DNA of 59,320 nucleotides from Brachionus plicatilis (taxonomy: Eukaryota; Rotifera; Eurotatoria; Ploima; Brachionidae), in assembly GCA_010279815.1 (NCBI GenBank), contig QEOQ01000312.1, positions 200,491 through 259,810 on the forward strand. Direction: 5' to 3'. Shown here piece by piece: positions 29,001-39,709 of the stretch (its first letter is position 1; each line of letters begins with the position of its first letter). The translations under genes and the position numbers were made by a program. The notes beneath the pieces were generated by a model. The model was not told the DNA's origin, searched no databases, and saw only the letters and a list, made by a program, of their open reading frames with translations.

Positions 29001-32000
29001 ATTTTTAATTTATCTTCTATTATTCGGCAAGTTGAAGTTTATGATCAATTTTTAATGCTCAAAATGATCAAATCAAACTAAAACTATTAAATAAATTGTT
29101 ATTTTTTAATAGAAATAATGCAGAAATACATTTTTGGATTTAACATACTATGTTAAATAAAAAATAAACTCTGCAATATCAAAATGCACAATGCAGAGTG
29201 CACACCATCCAAATGATGCTATTTTAAGTGGATAATTTTTTGCAGACTTTTGCAGATTTTACCTTTAGATTTAACAAAGTATGTTAAAACCAAAAATTTA
29301 CCTCTGCACTAATTCTATTAAAAATTAAAATTTATTTTATAGTTTATTATTTAGTTTGATTTGATCATTTTGAGAGTCAAAAATTGATCATAAACTTCAA
29401 CTTGCCGAATAATAGAAGATATTATTCCTGATATTTTGTATTTTCAGTTTGTTAGAGCATTTATCACAACTATACCAAAAAAATAAATTAGTAAAAAAAA
29501 TATTTATAAGCGGGCCTTTGAATTTTTTTACCAAATAAACTTATTGGTATTTTTTTGCACCAAAAATAATTATGGCTAAGTATTCTTAGAAACAAAAAAA
29601 AAAATTAAATTAATTTTTATTTTAATTAAAGATCGTATGTTCCTTTTGAAAAATATATATTTTAATTAAAAAAAAAACTATCTGTGAAAAAATTTAATTT
29701 AAAATATTTTGCTTAATTATTGTTTATCTCGTGGAAAAAAATAAATTAATTTTTTGAAGGAAAATTTACCAAACCAACCGATTAAGTTAAAAAGCAAGAG
29801 TGTAAAAAAAAAATTGGTTAGCTTGACACTTAAAAAACGATCCAAGCTAACGGAGGAAGTGGCCAGTAAACTTCGTGACAATCAAATTGAATACAAAACC
29901 AGCGGTGGCAATCCATTCTTGGACGAACGACCGACTACAAATTTAGAAAAGCTTCACTTCATAGTCGGCATCGGTATTCTCCGTCCCGAACTAAGAGACG
30001 AAATCTATTGCCAAATATGCAAACAACTAAACTCTAACTCGAACAAAAACAGCCATGCCCGCGGTTGGATCCTTCTTTCTCTTTGCGTAGGCTGCTTTGC
30101 TCCATCTGACAAATTTGTCAAGTACCTGCGCAATTTTATCCAAAAAGGACCACCAGGCTACGCACCCTACTGTGACGAACGGCTACAGAGAACTTTTATA
30201 AATGGTCCGCGCAGTCAACCACCATCATGGCTGGAGCTCCAGGCGACCAAGTCCAAAAAACCCCTGATGCTGCCCATAACCTTTATGGATGGAAATACTA
30301 AGACCTTGTACGCCGATTCGGCAACCACTGCCAGGGAGCTGTGCGATGCTCTAAGTGACAAAATCGGCCTCAAGGACAGATTCGGCTTCTCGCTCTACAT
30401 CGCTCTATTTGACAAAGTGTCCTCGCTAGGAAGCGGTGGAGATCACGTGATGGACGCCATTAGCCAGTGTGAACAGTATGCCAAAGAACAAGGTGCACAG
30501 GAAAGGAACGCACCATGGCGACTCTTTTTCCGCAAAGAAATCTTTGCTCCATGGCACAATCCAAATGAAGACCCTGTTGCCACAAATTTAATTTACCAGC
30601 AGGTTGTGAGAGGCATCAAATTTGGCGAGTACCGATGCGATAAAGAAGAAGACCTGGCCATGATCGCTGCCCAACAGTATTACATTGACTATGGCGAACT
30701 CTTGAATCTAGAGCGCCTGCAGGCCTTGCTACCGAGCTACTGCATACCGGACTACTACCTGAACAGTGGCTCAACAAAAACAATTGACAAATGGGTGCAG
30801 GCAGTGGCCAATGCTCACAAAAAAAGCTATTATCCGCGTGAACGTGTACCCCCAATTAAAGTAAAGGAAGACATTGTCAACTATGCCATGTACAAATGGC
30901 CTTTGCTGTTTTCCAGATTCTACGAGGCCTATCGCTTCAGTGGACCAAGCTTGCCAAAAAATGATGTCATTATCGCTGTCAATTGGACTGGAGTTTATGT
31001 TGTTGATGACCAAGAGCAAGTGTTGTTGGAATTTTCCTTTCCAGAAATAACTTCGGTGTCCACTACCAAAGCCGGAAAGAGTCACTCTCAAAATTTCACT
31101 CTGTCCACCATCAAAGGAGATGACTACACATTCACATCGAGCAATTCGGATGATATCCGCGAATTGGTGGTCTCGTTTCTCGAGGGCCTAAAGCGAAAGT
31201 CTAGATACGTAATTGCTTTGCAGGACTACAACCCACCGGATAAATCCGGCAACTATTTGACTCTTCAGAAGGGAGATTTGATTGTGCTTCAACAGGAAAG
31301 CGCTGATGCCTACTCCACTGGCTGGTGCTTTGGTGAAAATGACCGATCTGGCAAAAAAGGAGATTTTCCGGCCGAGTGTGTTTACCTTTTGCCAACTATG
31401 AACAAACCACCAAGTGAAATATTGCAGTTGTTTGCCTTGCAGTCATTGGAAAAGGCCAATGAAATAATCACGGCCAACCAGATTCAGCATTCCATATCGG
31501 ACAGTGACAAGGGTCATACTTTGGAACAATATTCTTATGACCATTTTAGGTATTTATTAACTTTTTTTTTTGGTTAAAAGAAATTTTTTTTTATCAACAA
31601 AAAATTTTTTTTTAAAGAGTTCAGCCGAAAAAGACTTGGACAAACACGTTTAGTAGACGTGGTGACCGCCTATGGGCTTACCAAAAAGAGCCGCTAAAGC
31701 AGCCTTTGCTGAAAAAATTGGTTGGCAAGGCTGATCTTGCCGACGAAGCTTGTGAGTGCTTCTTGAACATACTCAAGTACATGGGAGATCATCCGTCCAC
31801 TCGAAAGAGAATGGGCAATGAGTTGACAGACAACATTTTTGAGCCTCCGTTGAAAAATGAGATTCTTAAGGATGAAATTTATTGCCAATTGTTAAAGCAA
31901 TTGACTGATAATAGGAATAAAACGAGTGAAGAACGTGGTTGGGAATTGCTGTGGCTGGCAACAGGGTGCTTTGCTCCGAGTGCCGCTTTGCAAAAAGAAG

Positions 32001-34914
32001 TTGCGCTGTTTTTGCGAACGAGGCGCAATCAGTTTGCACCTGATTGCACCATTCGTTTACAAAAAACCATGAAGTAATTTTAAATTTTTTTATCTAAATT
32101 AAGGGTGAAAATTAAAAAAAAAAGAAAAATTTTTATTTAAAATGTTTAAAAACGCATAAAATGAATTTATTGAAATGTGAAAATCACATAAACTAATGAA
32201 AATCACATAAACTAGTGTTTTCAATATTTAATTAAATTCAAAAAAAAATAATTTTTTATTTAACTTTTTTAAAAAATTTTATTTATCCTTTGACTGTATA
32301 TGAACCAAATTGTAATAAGCAAAGAATTATTGAGATCTTGATTAGAAACCATATTACAGAACTCACATTTTTCATCAAAATTTATACCATAATATTCTTA
32401 ATTATCCAAATATTGTTCTAATTCAAAAAAAAATTAAATTGTACAAATCATCCTTCTCAGGCTTAAAAAGATGCTCAAAATCAAGTTAAACGTCTATCTG
32501 CTGATTTTTAGTTTTTTTAAAGTATAATTATGTTTAATTTATAATTTTAATACGATTTAGTAAAATTAATAAGAATAATATCAGTTATGCAAATTTAGGA
32601 AACAAAAATTTTTTTTAGCAATTTTAGTTGAAGTTTCAGTAATTTTAGCTAAAAATAATAAATCGCCAAAATTTTTAATAAAAATTCTTTTTTTTGTTCT
32701 AAAATGAATTTTTTGTTTTAAAACAATTTAATTGTGTAATTGCTCACTCTTGAAAGTTTTGTTTTTATTTTTATTTTTATTTCCATCTTTTAGAGTTTTT
32801 TTATTCAAAAAGCATTGAGATCAAAAAATTTAAATTAAAAATCAATTAAAAAATTTAAAAACAGATTTAGTAAAGAATTAAAGAATTTTCTTTGTTAATT
32901 AACCCAAAAAAGTTTTGTTCGTAGTTTTTTTTTTATTTTTAATTCTATCCCGTTATATAATAATTAAGGATTTTTTTTATATTTTAAATGGATTTTAGGC
33001 TCTAGAATAGAAATAAGTCAAAACTTTCTAAAAAAATATTTTTCTTTTCTTTTCTAAATTTTTTACTTTTGGATTTTAAAAAAATCTGGTTTATGGAAAA
33101 AATAATAGATCATAAATTTAGAAAAAAATGATGAAAAAAAATTTTTATAATTTTAATTTCTTGAACTAAGATAAATAATTCCATTATTATTAAAATAAAT
33201 AGAACAATTAATGCTTTTTTAAATATTAGCTCCGCACTTAAAACTAAAAAATGTATTTTTAATAAAAAAAAATAATTTTTAATTATTTATTAATTAATTT
33301 TTTTTTTCAATTTTTAACCCGGCATTTAAATTTGAATTTCAAAAATAAGTTAATGACTAACATGTATTATTGATGCCGCATCTAAATTCGATTTTCAGGA
33401 ATTAACGCGGCATTTTCCACCAAGTTTTGGGTTTTAACGCGGCGTTAAACACCAAAAATCTGCATTTTAATGCACGCATCAAAAGGGGGGAAAGTTTAAC
33501 ATGGGCGAGATGTAACGTGATGCATGGGCTAAAACCTGAGTTTTGGTTTTTGGTGCATGCATCTCTTTGCAAGGGTAAACGGTAGATCTTATCATATTTT
33601 ATGGATCTTTAAACTTAAAATTGAACCAAAAAAATTGACGTAAAAATTAATTGATTTATTAAAATGTTGTTTATTATTCATCTAATTTAACAAAAAATCT
33701 TTGAGCAAAGTTTTAAGAATATATGAAAATTATCTTTCTTTAAAAAGTCAAAAGAGATAAATACTTTAATGCCTTATCTCTAATTTTTATTTGTCTAGAA
33801 ATGGTCAGCGAAAATATCCTCCTCATCAGGTCGAAGTCGAAGCAATCCAGCACAAAACAACTCAGATATTTCACAAAGTTTATTTCCCGGATGACAACGA
33901 TGAAGCTTTTGAAGTAGACTCAAGCACCCGCGCCAAAGACTTCTGTCAAAGTATCGCTGACCGCTTGAACTTAAAGTCAGCTGAAGGTTTCAGTCTATTT
34001 GTGAAAATATCCGACAAAGTTATAAGTGTCCCAGAAGCTGACTTCTTTTTTGATTTTGTAAGGCATCTCACCGATTGGATTAAGAAAGCCAGAACTACCA
34101 AAGATGGATCAACGCCCAAATTTACTTATCAAGTGTTCTTCATGAGAAAATTATGGACAAATATTTTACCGGGTAGAGACAGAAACGCTGACATAATCTT
34201 TCATTATCATCAAGAGTTGCCCAAACTGCTCCGAGGATATCACAAGTGCCGAGTTGATGAGGCAGTTGAATTGGCTTCGTATATTTACCGAGTGCGTTAC
34301 AGTGATGATATTTCACAGCTTGAAAATATACCGTAAAATTAAAACAAAAATATGAAATTAAACTAAAATTTTTAACTTTTATTTATGTCTTAAGGAAATT
34401 TTTAAAAGACCTAGTGCCCATGGATTTAATGAAAGTTTTGCCCACCGAAGAATGGAAAAAGAACATTTCAGCGGCCTATCACAAACACACGATTCGAAAC
34501 AAAGATGATGCTAAAATAAAATTCTTGGAAATTATTTACCAATGGCCAACGTTTGGTTCAGCGTTTTTCGAAGTAAAACAATCAACCGAACCCAACTATC
34601 CCGACATTCTTTTGATTGCCATTAACAAAAACGGTGTCAATTTGATCCATCCACAAACCAAAGAGATCCTAATTTGTCACCAGTTTACCAAGATTTCAAA
34701 TTGGAGTAGTGGAAACACATACTTCCACATGACTATTGGAAATTTAGTGCGAGGTAGCAAGCTCCTATGCGAGACCTCACTGGTAAGATCACGAGTAATA
34801 TTTAGGAAAATTTTTTTCTAATTTATGCTTTCAAAGGGTTACAAAATGGATGATTTGCTCACCAGCTATATTAGTTTGTTATTAACAAATTTGAACAAAC
34901 AACGAAGCTTTTAG
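20089..34914 (+). CDS. MYO7A: Unconventional myosin VIIa
   Basis: Actin-based motor; in animals it supports stereocilia, microvilli and phagocytic structures. Nine coding exons give 2156 residues (human 2215): 20089-20106, 21846-22106, 24996-27845, 27903-27998, 29760-31549, 31618-32073, 33799-34332, 34395-34782, 34837-34914. Domains: motor about 1-735 with P-loop GESGAGKT at 156-163 and switch II LDIFGFE; IQ motifs about 740-860; charged single-helix/coiled segment about 860-950; MyTH4 about 990-1235; FERM about 1240-1540; SH3 starting YVIALQDY near 1558; second MyTH4 about 1670-1825; second FERM about 1825-2156. Phases agree at every junction. The MSIIAK start exon corresponds to the short human N-terminus. 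The single 2850-nt motor exon is much more GC-rich than the rest. Introns carry MITEs and repeats. Confidence 0.97.
21516..21785 (+). CDS. MYO7A: Probable alternative first coding exon of MYO7A
   Basis: An ATG at 21516 opens 90 codons, Ser-rich (for example SLNSSSNSM), with higher GC than the surrounding intron. At 21785/21786 the frame meets a possible donor (AAAAAA|GTGACA) in phase 0, and exon 2 at 21846 also begins in phase 0. Splicing would give KK|GDYVWL in place of MSIIAK|GDYVWL. The retained intron would be only 60 nt, typical here. This would encode an N-terminal extension from an internal promoter. Vertebrate MYO7A also has isoforms differing at the N-terminus, but these residues are not related to them. 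Inference; transcript evidence would decide. Confidence 0.5.
22229..22718. mobile_element. MITE family A, copy 1 (MYO7A intron 2)
   Basis: The ends are inverted: AGCATTGTGAATTTTGG on the left and, on the other strand, GGCATTGTGAAATTTGG on the right. The arms continue inverted for about 150 bp. The flanking 9-mer TAAAAATTA (22220-22228 and 22719-22727) is a target duplication. The left arm is itself duplicated in tandem (about 22229-22372 and 22383-22500). No ORF. The 9-bp duplication and GG-rich ends suggest a Mutator-like family. Confidence 0.8.
22990..23380 (+). repeat. Intronic repeat block, unit A
   Basis: This block recurs, rearranged, at 24348-24910 in the same MYO7A intron. Shared stretches include AAAAAGATAAAAATCTTTTA and GAAGCTTTTTATCTAGG. 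It is AT-rich and non-coding. Confidence 0.6.
23767..24127 (-). CDS. Possible small minus-strand gene nested in MYO7A intron
   Basis: On the minus strand an ATG at 24127 opens about 42 codons with [20 protein letters not shown], i.e. a CxxC pair. It runs to a good donor (GTAAGAG) near 24003. About 220 bases downstream lies another plausible exon with [19 protein letters not shown] before a stop near 23703, but its frame does not join with the available acceptors. The acceptor near 23790 instead gives a short ending (stop near 23760). Either a tiny zinc-ribbon-like protein of about 52 residues or a broken gene. I do not recognise the family. Confidence 0.25.
24348..24910 (+). repeat. Intronic repeat block, units B and C
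   Basis: Two further partial copies of the 22990-23380 block: about 24348-24540 and 24540-24910. Each keeps the CTAGGAAAAAAATTAAAC and AATCAAGATAAGTATTCATA segments. Unit C is interrupted by a LINE-like tail. The three copies suggest local segmental duplication followed by deletions. Confidence 0.55.
24751..24828 (-). mobile_element. 3' tail of a LINE, minus orientation
   Basis: Relative to unit A, unit C carries an insertion. On the minus strand it reads CATCGCCTAGTCTGGCG, a short hairpin-capable motif, then TAATTTTATGAATAAATAAT followed by repeated TAA. A 3' end with a GC hairpin and microsatellite tail is typical of CR1/RTE-like elements. Severely 5'-truncated. Confidence 0.4.
29011..29421. 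mobile_element. Long-armed foldback element in MYO7A intron 4
   Basis: The arms at 29011-29082 and 29351-29421 are nearly perfect reverse complements, starting TATCTTCTATTATTCGG. The similarity continues inward with more differences to about 29180 and 29250, so almost the whole unit folds back. Inner portions share TTTAACATACTATGTTAA and CTGCA words. The only possible duplication is TA. Non-coding. Confidence 0.65.
32283..32672 (+). repeat. Dispersed ~380-bp repeat, copy 2 (MYO7A intron)
   Basis: Reverse-complement partner of 13002-13385. The right part has an extra short insert (GAAGTTTCAGTAATTTTAG) before the shared AAAATAATAAATCGCCAA. No coding potential seen. Confidence 0.65.
33315..33600 (+). 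repeat. GC-rich palindromic repeat in MYO7A intron
   Basis: The segment contains three AACGCGGC-type words, a near-perfect palindrome TTTAACGCGGCGTTAAA (about 33432-33448), and several GCATGCATC/GATGCATG words. The 5' motif CCCGGCATTTAAATTT recurs at 57298. The 3' motif CAAGGG...ACGGTAG resembles the reverse strand of about 56967-57000. Probably a transposon remnant; class not determined. Confidence 0.4.
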
Positions 34915-36700
34915 AGTTTTTTCTGGTTATTTGATGTATATTTTAGCAAATTTTTTCCAAAATGGCATAAATTCCAAAATGTATTATAAAAATCATAACA
35001 AATAATTTTCTTATTTTAATCTTTAAAATTAATCACTAGAAATAGACACACTTTTTTTATCTAAAAATAATTTTTTTAATTTAATCTAGCTTTTATCTAT
35101 TTATTTAATAATTCTTTTTTTATAGGAATTTAATTCAATGAGTTTTTAAAACTATATTTATGATAATAAAATTTTCAATAAATTTTAAAAATTAGTTAAA
35201 TCTTTAAGTTGATTAATTTAGATTCAAGTAGAAAATATTAAACCAAAATAGTCCAAAAATAATAGATTTACAATTATTATTTAAATATTGCTTGAATTAA
35301 TCGATAATGGGCAAAATATTTTTTTTGAGCTTGTTCTTTCAGTGTGATGCCTCTATAACTCAATTAATTTAAGTTCATCACTAAACCATTACTATGAATG
35401 GTTGTAACTGGGCATTGAAAAATGGGACCTGGTATCAGAACAGTGATTATCGCACATCAATTAAAAAATACCACATACTTGTTCTTTAAGTCTTTTGAAT
35501 CTTTTTAGGTATCATCAGTGCTTGGTCAACTCGGTAAGCAAAACTATTGGTTATTAATTAGCCTTTTTTTTAAAGAAAAGATCAAAACGATTTCTAGTAA
35601 AACGCTCAGTTAATGTTTACGTGAAATGTTATACAATTTAATAAAATTCAAGATTTTAAAATTAAAGGATTTCTGCTGTAATGGTTTCAAAACTATTGTG
35701 CAAATCAAAAAATATTAAAGAACTATTGTTTCAACTAATGTTTAAGTCTAAAAAAAACTCTGCAAATTAATTAATTAATTTTTCAGAAGTTTTAGCAAGC
35801 TACGCAATCAAAGAAAAAAAAATTTTTATACTTTGTTTCATTTTCTGAACGAATTTACAAACAAAATATATCAATCTTTATAAATCAATGTACATCTATC
35901 AGTTTAATGGGTTCACTTTTTTTTGGGTTACTTAAAATTAAAAAAAAATTTAAGTTTTAGAAACTAATCTAAAAATTAGATTAATCGAAAAAATTTTTTG
36001 AACTCTAAATAAAACTGTTGGAATTTTTGAATAAATGAATTAAAAAAAAGGGTCTTCTTTAGTCTTAATTTACCTGAATTTATTTTCTTCTATATATTTA
36101 ATAAAGTTTTATTTACTCTAAATGTAACTTTATTCATTTTATAAATTTGAGAATTTACCATTGAAAATTCACAAAAAATACTGGATGGTATTAATTTATT
36201 ATCGTGAATAAAAAATTGGTGAAAAAATTTTCTATTACTGAAAAAATACTAATTATTTATGATTTAAAAGCCAAAGCCTTCGGTTCGTGATTGAACATTA
36301 AAGATGGCTTTTGAACAAATCAATAGAAAAAATTATTTTTTTCAAAAATTTCCATTTGAAAATTTGTTTGGCAAATTATTTTATGGAATAAATAAAAATT
36401 TATTTTTTCAATATTAATTTTCAAATATTTTTTAATGAAGCAGATAACATTGGTGGTGGTGGATCACTCGGAGTGGAACACAATAAAAACAATTTTTTTA
36501 TTTATTCCGTAAAATATTTAGCATTAAAAGTTTTAGTTTTCAAAAAATAAATTTTTCAATTTTGAGTAGCGCGTTTAAATTAAAAATACTAATTTTTAAT
36601 GTTTTATATTTTTGGCTCTACACTTAAACTCAAGACCTAGTTTTAGGCTTCTTGAAAAAAAATTTAAATTACGCACTGAAAGGTAAATTTAAAGTACAAA
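34915..36700. other. AT-rich intergenic region after MYO7A
   Basis: No gene supported. A weak ~30-bp inverted repeat lies at about 36368-36398 and 36493-36520 (TGGAATAAATAAA against its complement). Confidence 0.4.
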
Positions 36701-36885
36701 TTGTTGCCGAGTAGGTTGACTGGATCTCTTTAGCATATTAGTGGGAATAGTGTGAAATTACGGTAGCATAAAAGGTAGTATAAAAGATATAAAATTTTCT
36801 ATTCAGAACACATACCACTCTATTTATTTAAATTAAACCATATTTATATATTTCTTAACTTGGCGCCAGCAATCAATCAGTTGAG
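36701..36885 (+). mobile_element. Possible LTR fragment with primer-binding site
   Basis: Starts TGTTGCCGAGTAGG, has a TATAAAAGATATAAAA box near 36779, and is followed at 36864 by TGGCGCCAGC, the form of a retrotransposon primer-binding site placed just after a 5' LTR. The end before the site is not a clean CA, no second LTR is present, and no gag/pol follows. Weak call. Confidence 0.3.
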
Positions 36886-37118
36886 TTAGACTAACAAACT
36901 AGCAATTAGATTCATGACACCCATGAATATCAAAGGACTAATAACCGGGGCCTAGCTACGCCTTTATAATATAGTAACACGTCAACACAAATGTAGTTAT
37001 TATTTCAAATTTATTGGTCTTAAAATTGAAGTTACCTCTTAGATGCATGTACTTAAATTTAATATAAATCTGTTTTTTAAAATCTCGGACCTGTCATGTC
37101 TTTTTCCAATTTAATATT

Positions 37119-37835
37119 GGGAACAATTTCCTTACCTTCACTAATATATTTCCATCGTCACTAATAAAATAAAGCTCCACTAATAATAAATAGCTCCACT
37201 ATATAATTTGGGGATCATCTAATCAATTTTAAATATAAATCGATTGTTTATAGTAATAATCAATTATTTATTTTTTTAAGCAAACGACAAACAAACAAAA
37301 ATTAAGAAACAAATAATGAGAAATTATAAGAAATAATAAGAAAAATAAGCGACCAACAAACTTTTACATCCTAACAAGAGCCTTGGTAGCTTTTTTAGGA
37401 GCACCACGCTTTCGTTTTTCTCCCATAGGCAAGTTCTTGATCTCAAGTGGAATGGTGTATAGCTTGAAATAACTAGCAACGCCGATGATGTGCTTGCAAA
37501 AGTTCTTTATAGCCATATCAGTTGAAACTTGCGGAGTGAATCAAGTAAAATAAATCAAAGCTTACATTTCACGAAGACCATTTCCCAATGCCATTAAAAG
37601 CAACCAAAATACCGAAGTTTTTTTCCTCGTAATTCTCAGAATTGGCTTGATGATGACGAATTTATTTAGATGAGGTATAATTAATTAGAGTAGACTTCGA
37701 AATATATTAGGTTCCATTAAATTTATTAGTGTAGATTTATATAATTATACTCAAAAGGAAATTTCTTAGATGAAGAATAGATATTAATTAGATGACGAAT
37801 TGGAAATATATTAGTGAAGGTAGGAAATGATAGCC
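37119..37835 (-). mobile_element. Mutator-like (MULE) DNA transposon, second deleted copy
   Basis: Left end GGGAACAATTTCC; right end on the other strand GGCTATCATTTCC. Both run into ACCTTCACTAATATATTTCC. The 9-mer TTTAATATT flanks the unit on both sides (37110-37118 and 37836-37844). Subterminal CACTAAT/CATCTAAT words repeat near both ends. The interior has a minus-strand SWIM-finger tail but no DDE transposase. Confidence 0.85.
37364..37537 (-). pseudogene. SWIM zinc-finger tail of a MULE transposase
   Basis: The minus strand reads FCKHIIGVASYFKLYTIPLE, then GEKRKRGAPKKATKALVRM and a stop at 37364-37366. The CKH is the second half of a SWIM finger (CxCx(n)CxH), and the basic KRGxPKKA tail is typical of animal MULE transposases. 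The upstream half of the finger and the catalytic domain are gone. A second short frame (FGILVAFNGIGKWSS) lies upstream at about 37570-37676. Confidence 0.6.
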
Positions 37836-38363
37836 TTTAATATTTTATTTCCTTAAAATTTTTATTTTAAAAATATTTAATTTAATATTAATTTTTTTAT
37901 CTAAATTAGAGAAATAAATAGCTTTAAGTTGTTTTTGTAATTAAAATTGATTGTTTTATCAATTAAATAAATTTACTTTATAAATTTGCTTCATAAAATT
38001 AAAATAAATTTTAATTAATAAAAATCTTTTTTGATTAAAGAATTATTTTCGAAACAATGATAAAAAAATTAATTCTTTTCACTAAATTCTAAAATGCTTG
38101 ATTTAGAAAGTGAACCCAATAGTAGTTTTATAAAAAGAATGAACACTCAAGTAATTGCTAGATAAAGACAAAAACCAAAAAGAAAGAAAAAGACGCCGAG
38201 TGTCATGAATTTTAGAAGTCATTTTAAGCTATTTACATTTTTTTCGAACTAAAAAAGAATTATTTTTATATTAAAAAGTTTTTTTATATTTAACAGTTTT
38301 TTAAATATAAAAAGTATTTCTTTCTCAATAAAATCGTTTTATACGCTAAAATTTATTCTATAT

Positions 38364-39574
38364 TAGTTATGTTGATTTTGCTTGGTTTTGTGGTTAGCTA
38401 ATTTTGGTTAGCCAAATATTGGTTAACCAAAAACCTAGTTAGCCAAAATTGATTAACCAAAAATTCGGTTAGCCAAAAATGGTTAACTGAAAATTCGGTT
38501 ATTGATTTAATTTTAAGTTATTCATATTAATTTGACTTGAACACATCTGGTAATTTTTCTTTTAGACGTTTTTTGTCTAAAAGTTGTTTTTTATTGCAAC
38601 TTACATTAAAGAGTTTTGAAAAATGAGTCTAGGAATGGTTCGTTGATTTAATTAAACTATAAAGCTCTCTTTAATAAATTGAATAGATTTTGTGATTAAG
38701 CTCCTTAAATTTTTCACAATCCCCTTGTTTATTAGCAATTCTACCCTCTATTCAATTCTTTTATTCCTCCTAGCCAAAAAAAATTAAAATTTCTTTGAGT
38801 AAAACAACAAAGCTACTAAAGTTGAACAATGCTTCCAAACATTCTTCAAAATTCTTGAAAAATTAAGATAACAAAAATTGGCTAAATTTTAAGTTTTTTT
38901 TTGTTTAAGTATAAGGAACCCTTTTATTTTCTTTAATTTTTCTAATATTAATTGCTAATAATTTTATTTAAAGAAATTATTTTTCAATAAAATGAATCAT
39001 AAACCAGATAAGATAACAAGGCAAAAAATGAACAGGACATTATCAGCTCCATCTTGTCCAAGAACAATTCTTGATTCGTATTCAAGTGCAAGTGAACATA
39101 GCCAGCAAAATTTAGCAATTTCCTTAACAAATTCTGATACAGCAACTGAAAACCAAGCGTTTGAAATGAGTTTAAATTGTGGAACTAATCTAGACCTAAA
39201 CACAAAATCATTTTTTAAGCAAGCTGAAAAAACAGATCGTAATCAAGTTTTTAAAGTTCTTCAATGCATTGAGTGCGAAAAAATAGATATAGAAAAATAT
39301 TTTATTGGTTGTCTTCCTTTCCGTTGCATAGGACATGTACTCCAGCTAATTCTAAAAAAAGTATTGAATAACTGTAACTCTTTCCAACCTAGCCAATTAG
39401 ATGAGCTCGAAGAAAATGATCCAAACTCAATTTAACTAAATAAAATGAGTTTTATGATCCAAACTCAATTTTTGGCTGACCGAATTTTTGGTTAACCAGT
39501 TTTGGCTAACCGGACATTGGTCAACCAAAATGTACAAAATTGGTTAACCAAGCAGTCAAAAACCAACATCACTA
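38364..39574 (+). mobile_element. hAT DNA transposon, internally deleted
   Basis: The TTCTATAT octamer flanks both sides (38356-38363 and 39575-39582). The ends are TAGTTATGTTG and, from the right on the other strand, TAGTGATGTTGG, matching the hAT end rule. Both subterminal zones (38384-38515 and 39470-39560) contain many GGTTAACCAAAA/GGTTAGCCAAAA words in opposing orientations, probable transposase-binding sites. An ORF sits between. Confidence 0.85.
38992..39435 (+). CDS. Short ORF with hAT transposase fragment
   Basis: 147 residues, single exon, ATG start. The N-terminal part is polar and Ser/Thr-rich. Residues about 95-125 read ECEKIDIEKYFIGCLPFRC, then IGHVLQLILKKVL, which matches the hAT RCxAHxLQLxVKxxL block that precedes the catalytic histidine region. 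No BED finger, no complete RNase-H fold and no dimerisation domain. It is the only long ORF of the 38364-39574 element, so probably a deletion product. The lack of stops could mean recent insertion or a retained regulatory role. Confidence 0.5.
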   Translation: MNHKPDKITRQKMNRTLSAPSCPRTILDSYSSASEHSQQNLAISLTNSDTATENQAFEMSLNCGTNLDLNTKSFFKQAEKTDRNQVFKVLQCIECEKIDIEKYFIGCLPFRCIGHVLQLILKKVLNNCNSFQPSQLDELEENDPNSI

Positions 39575-39709
39575 TTCTATATAGATATAAGTAAATCTAT
39601 TCAGGTGAAGTTAAATTAGTGGAAAAAAAATATGTGCCGAAAAAAATTATAGAAGCAACAAAAAGATTTCAAAATTTTTAAACAATTTATTCGTTTTGTT
39701 TATACTTTT

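Noticed and set aside
36368..36520. Short inverted repeat as a transposon
   Set aside because: Only about 30 AT-rich bases match and no ends or duplication can be defined.
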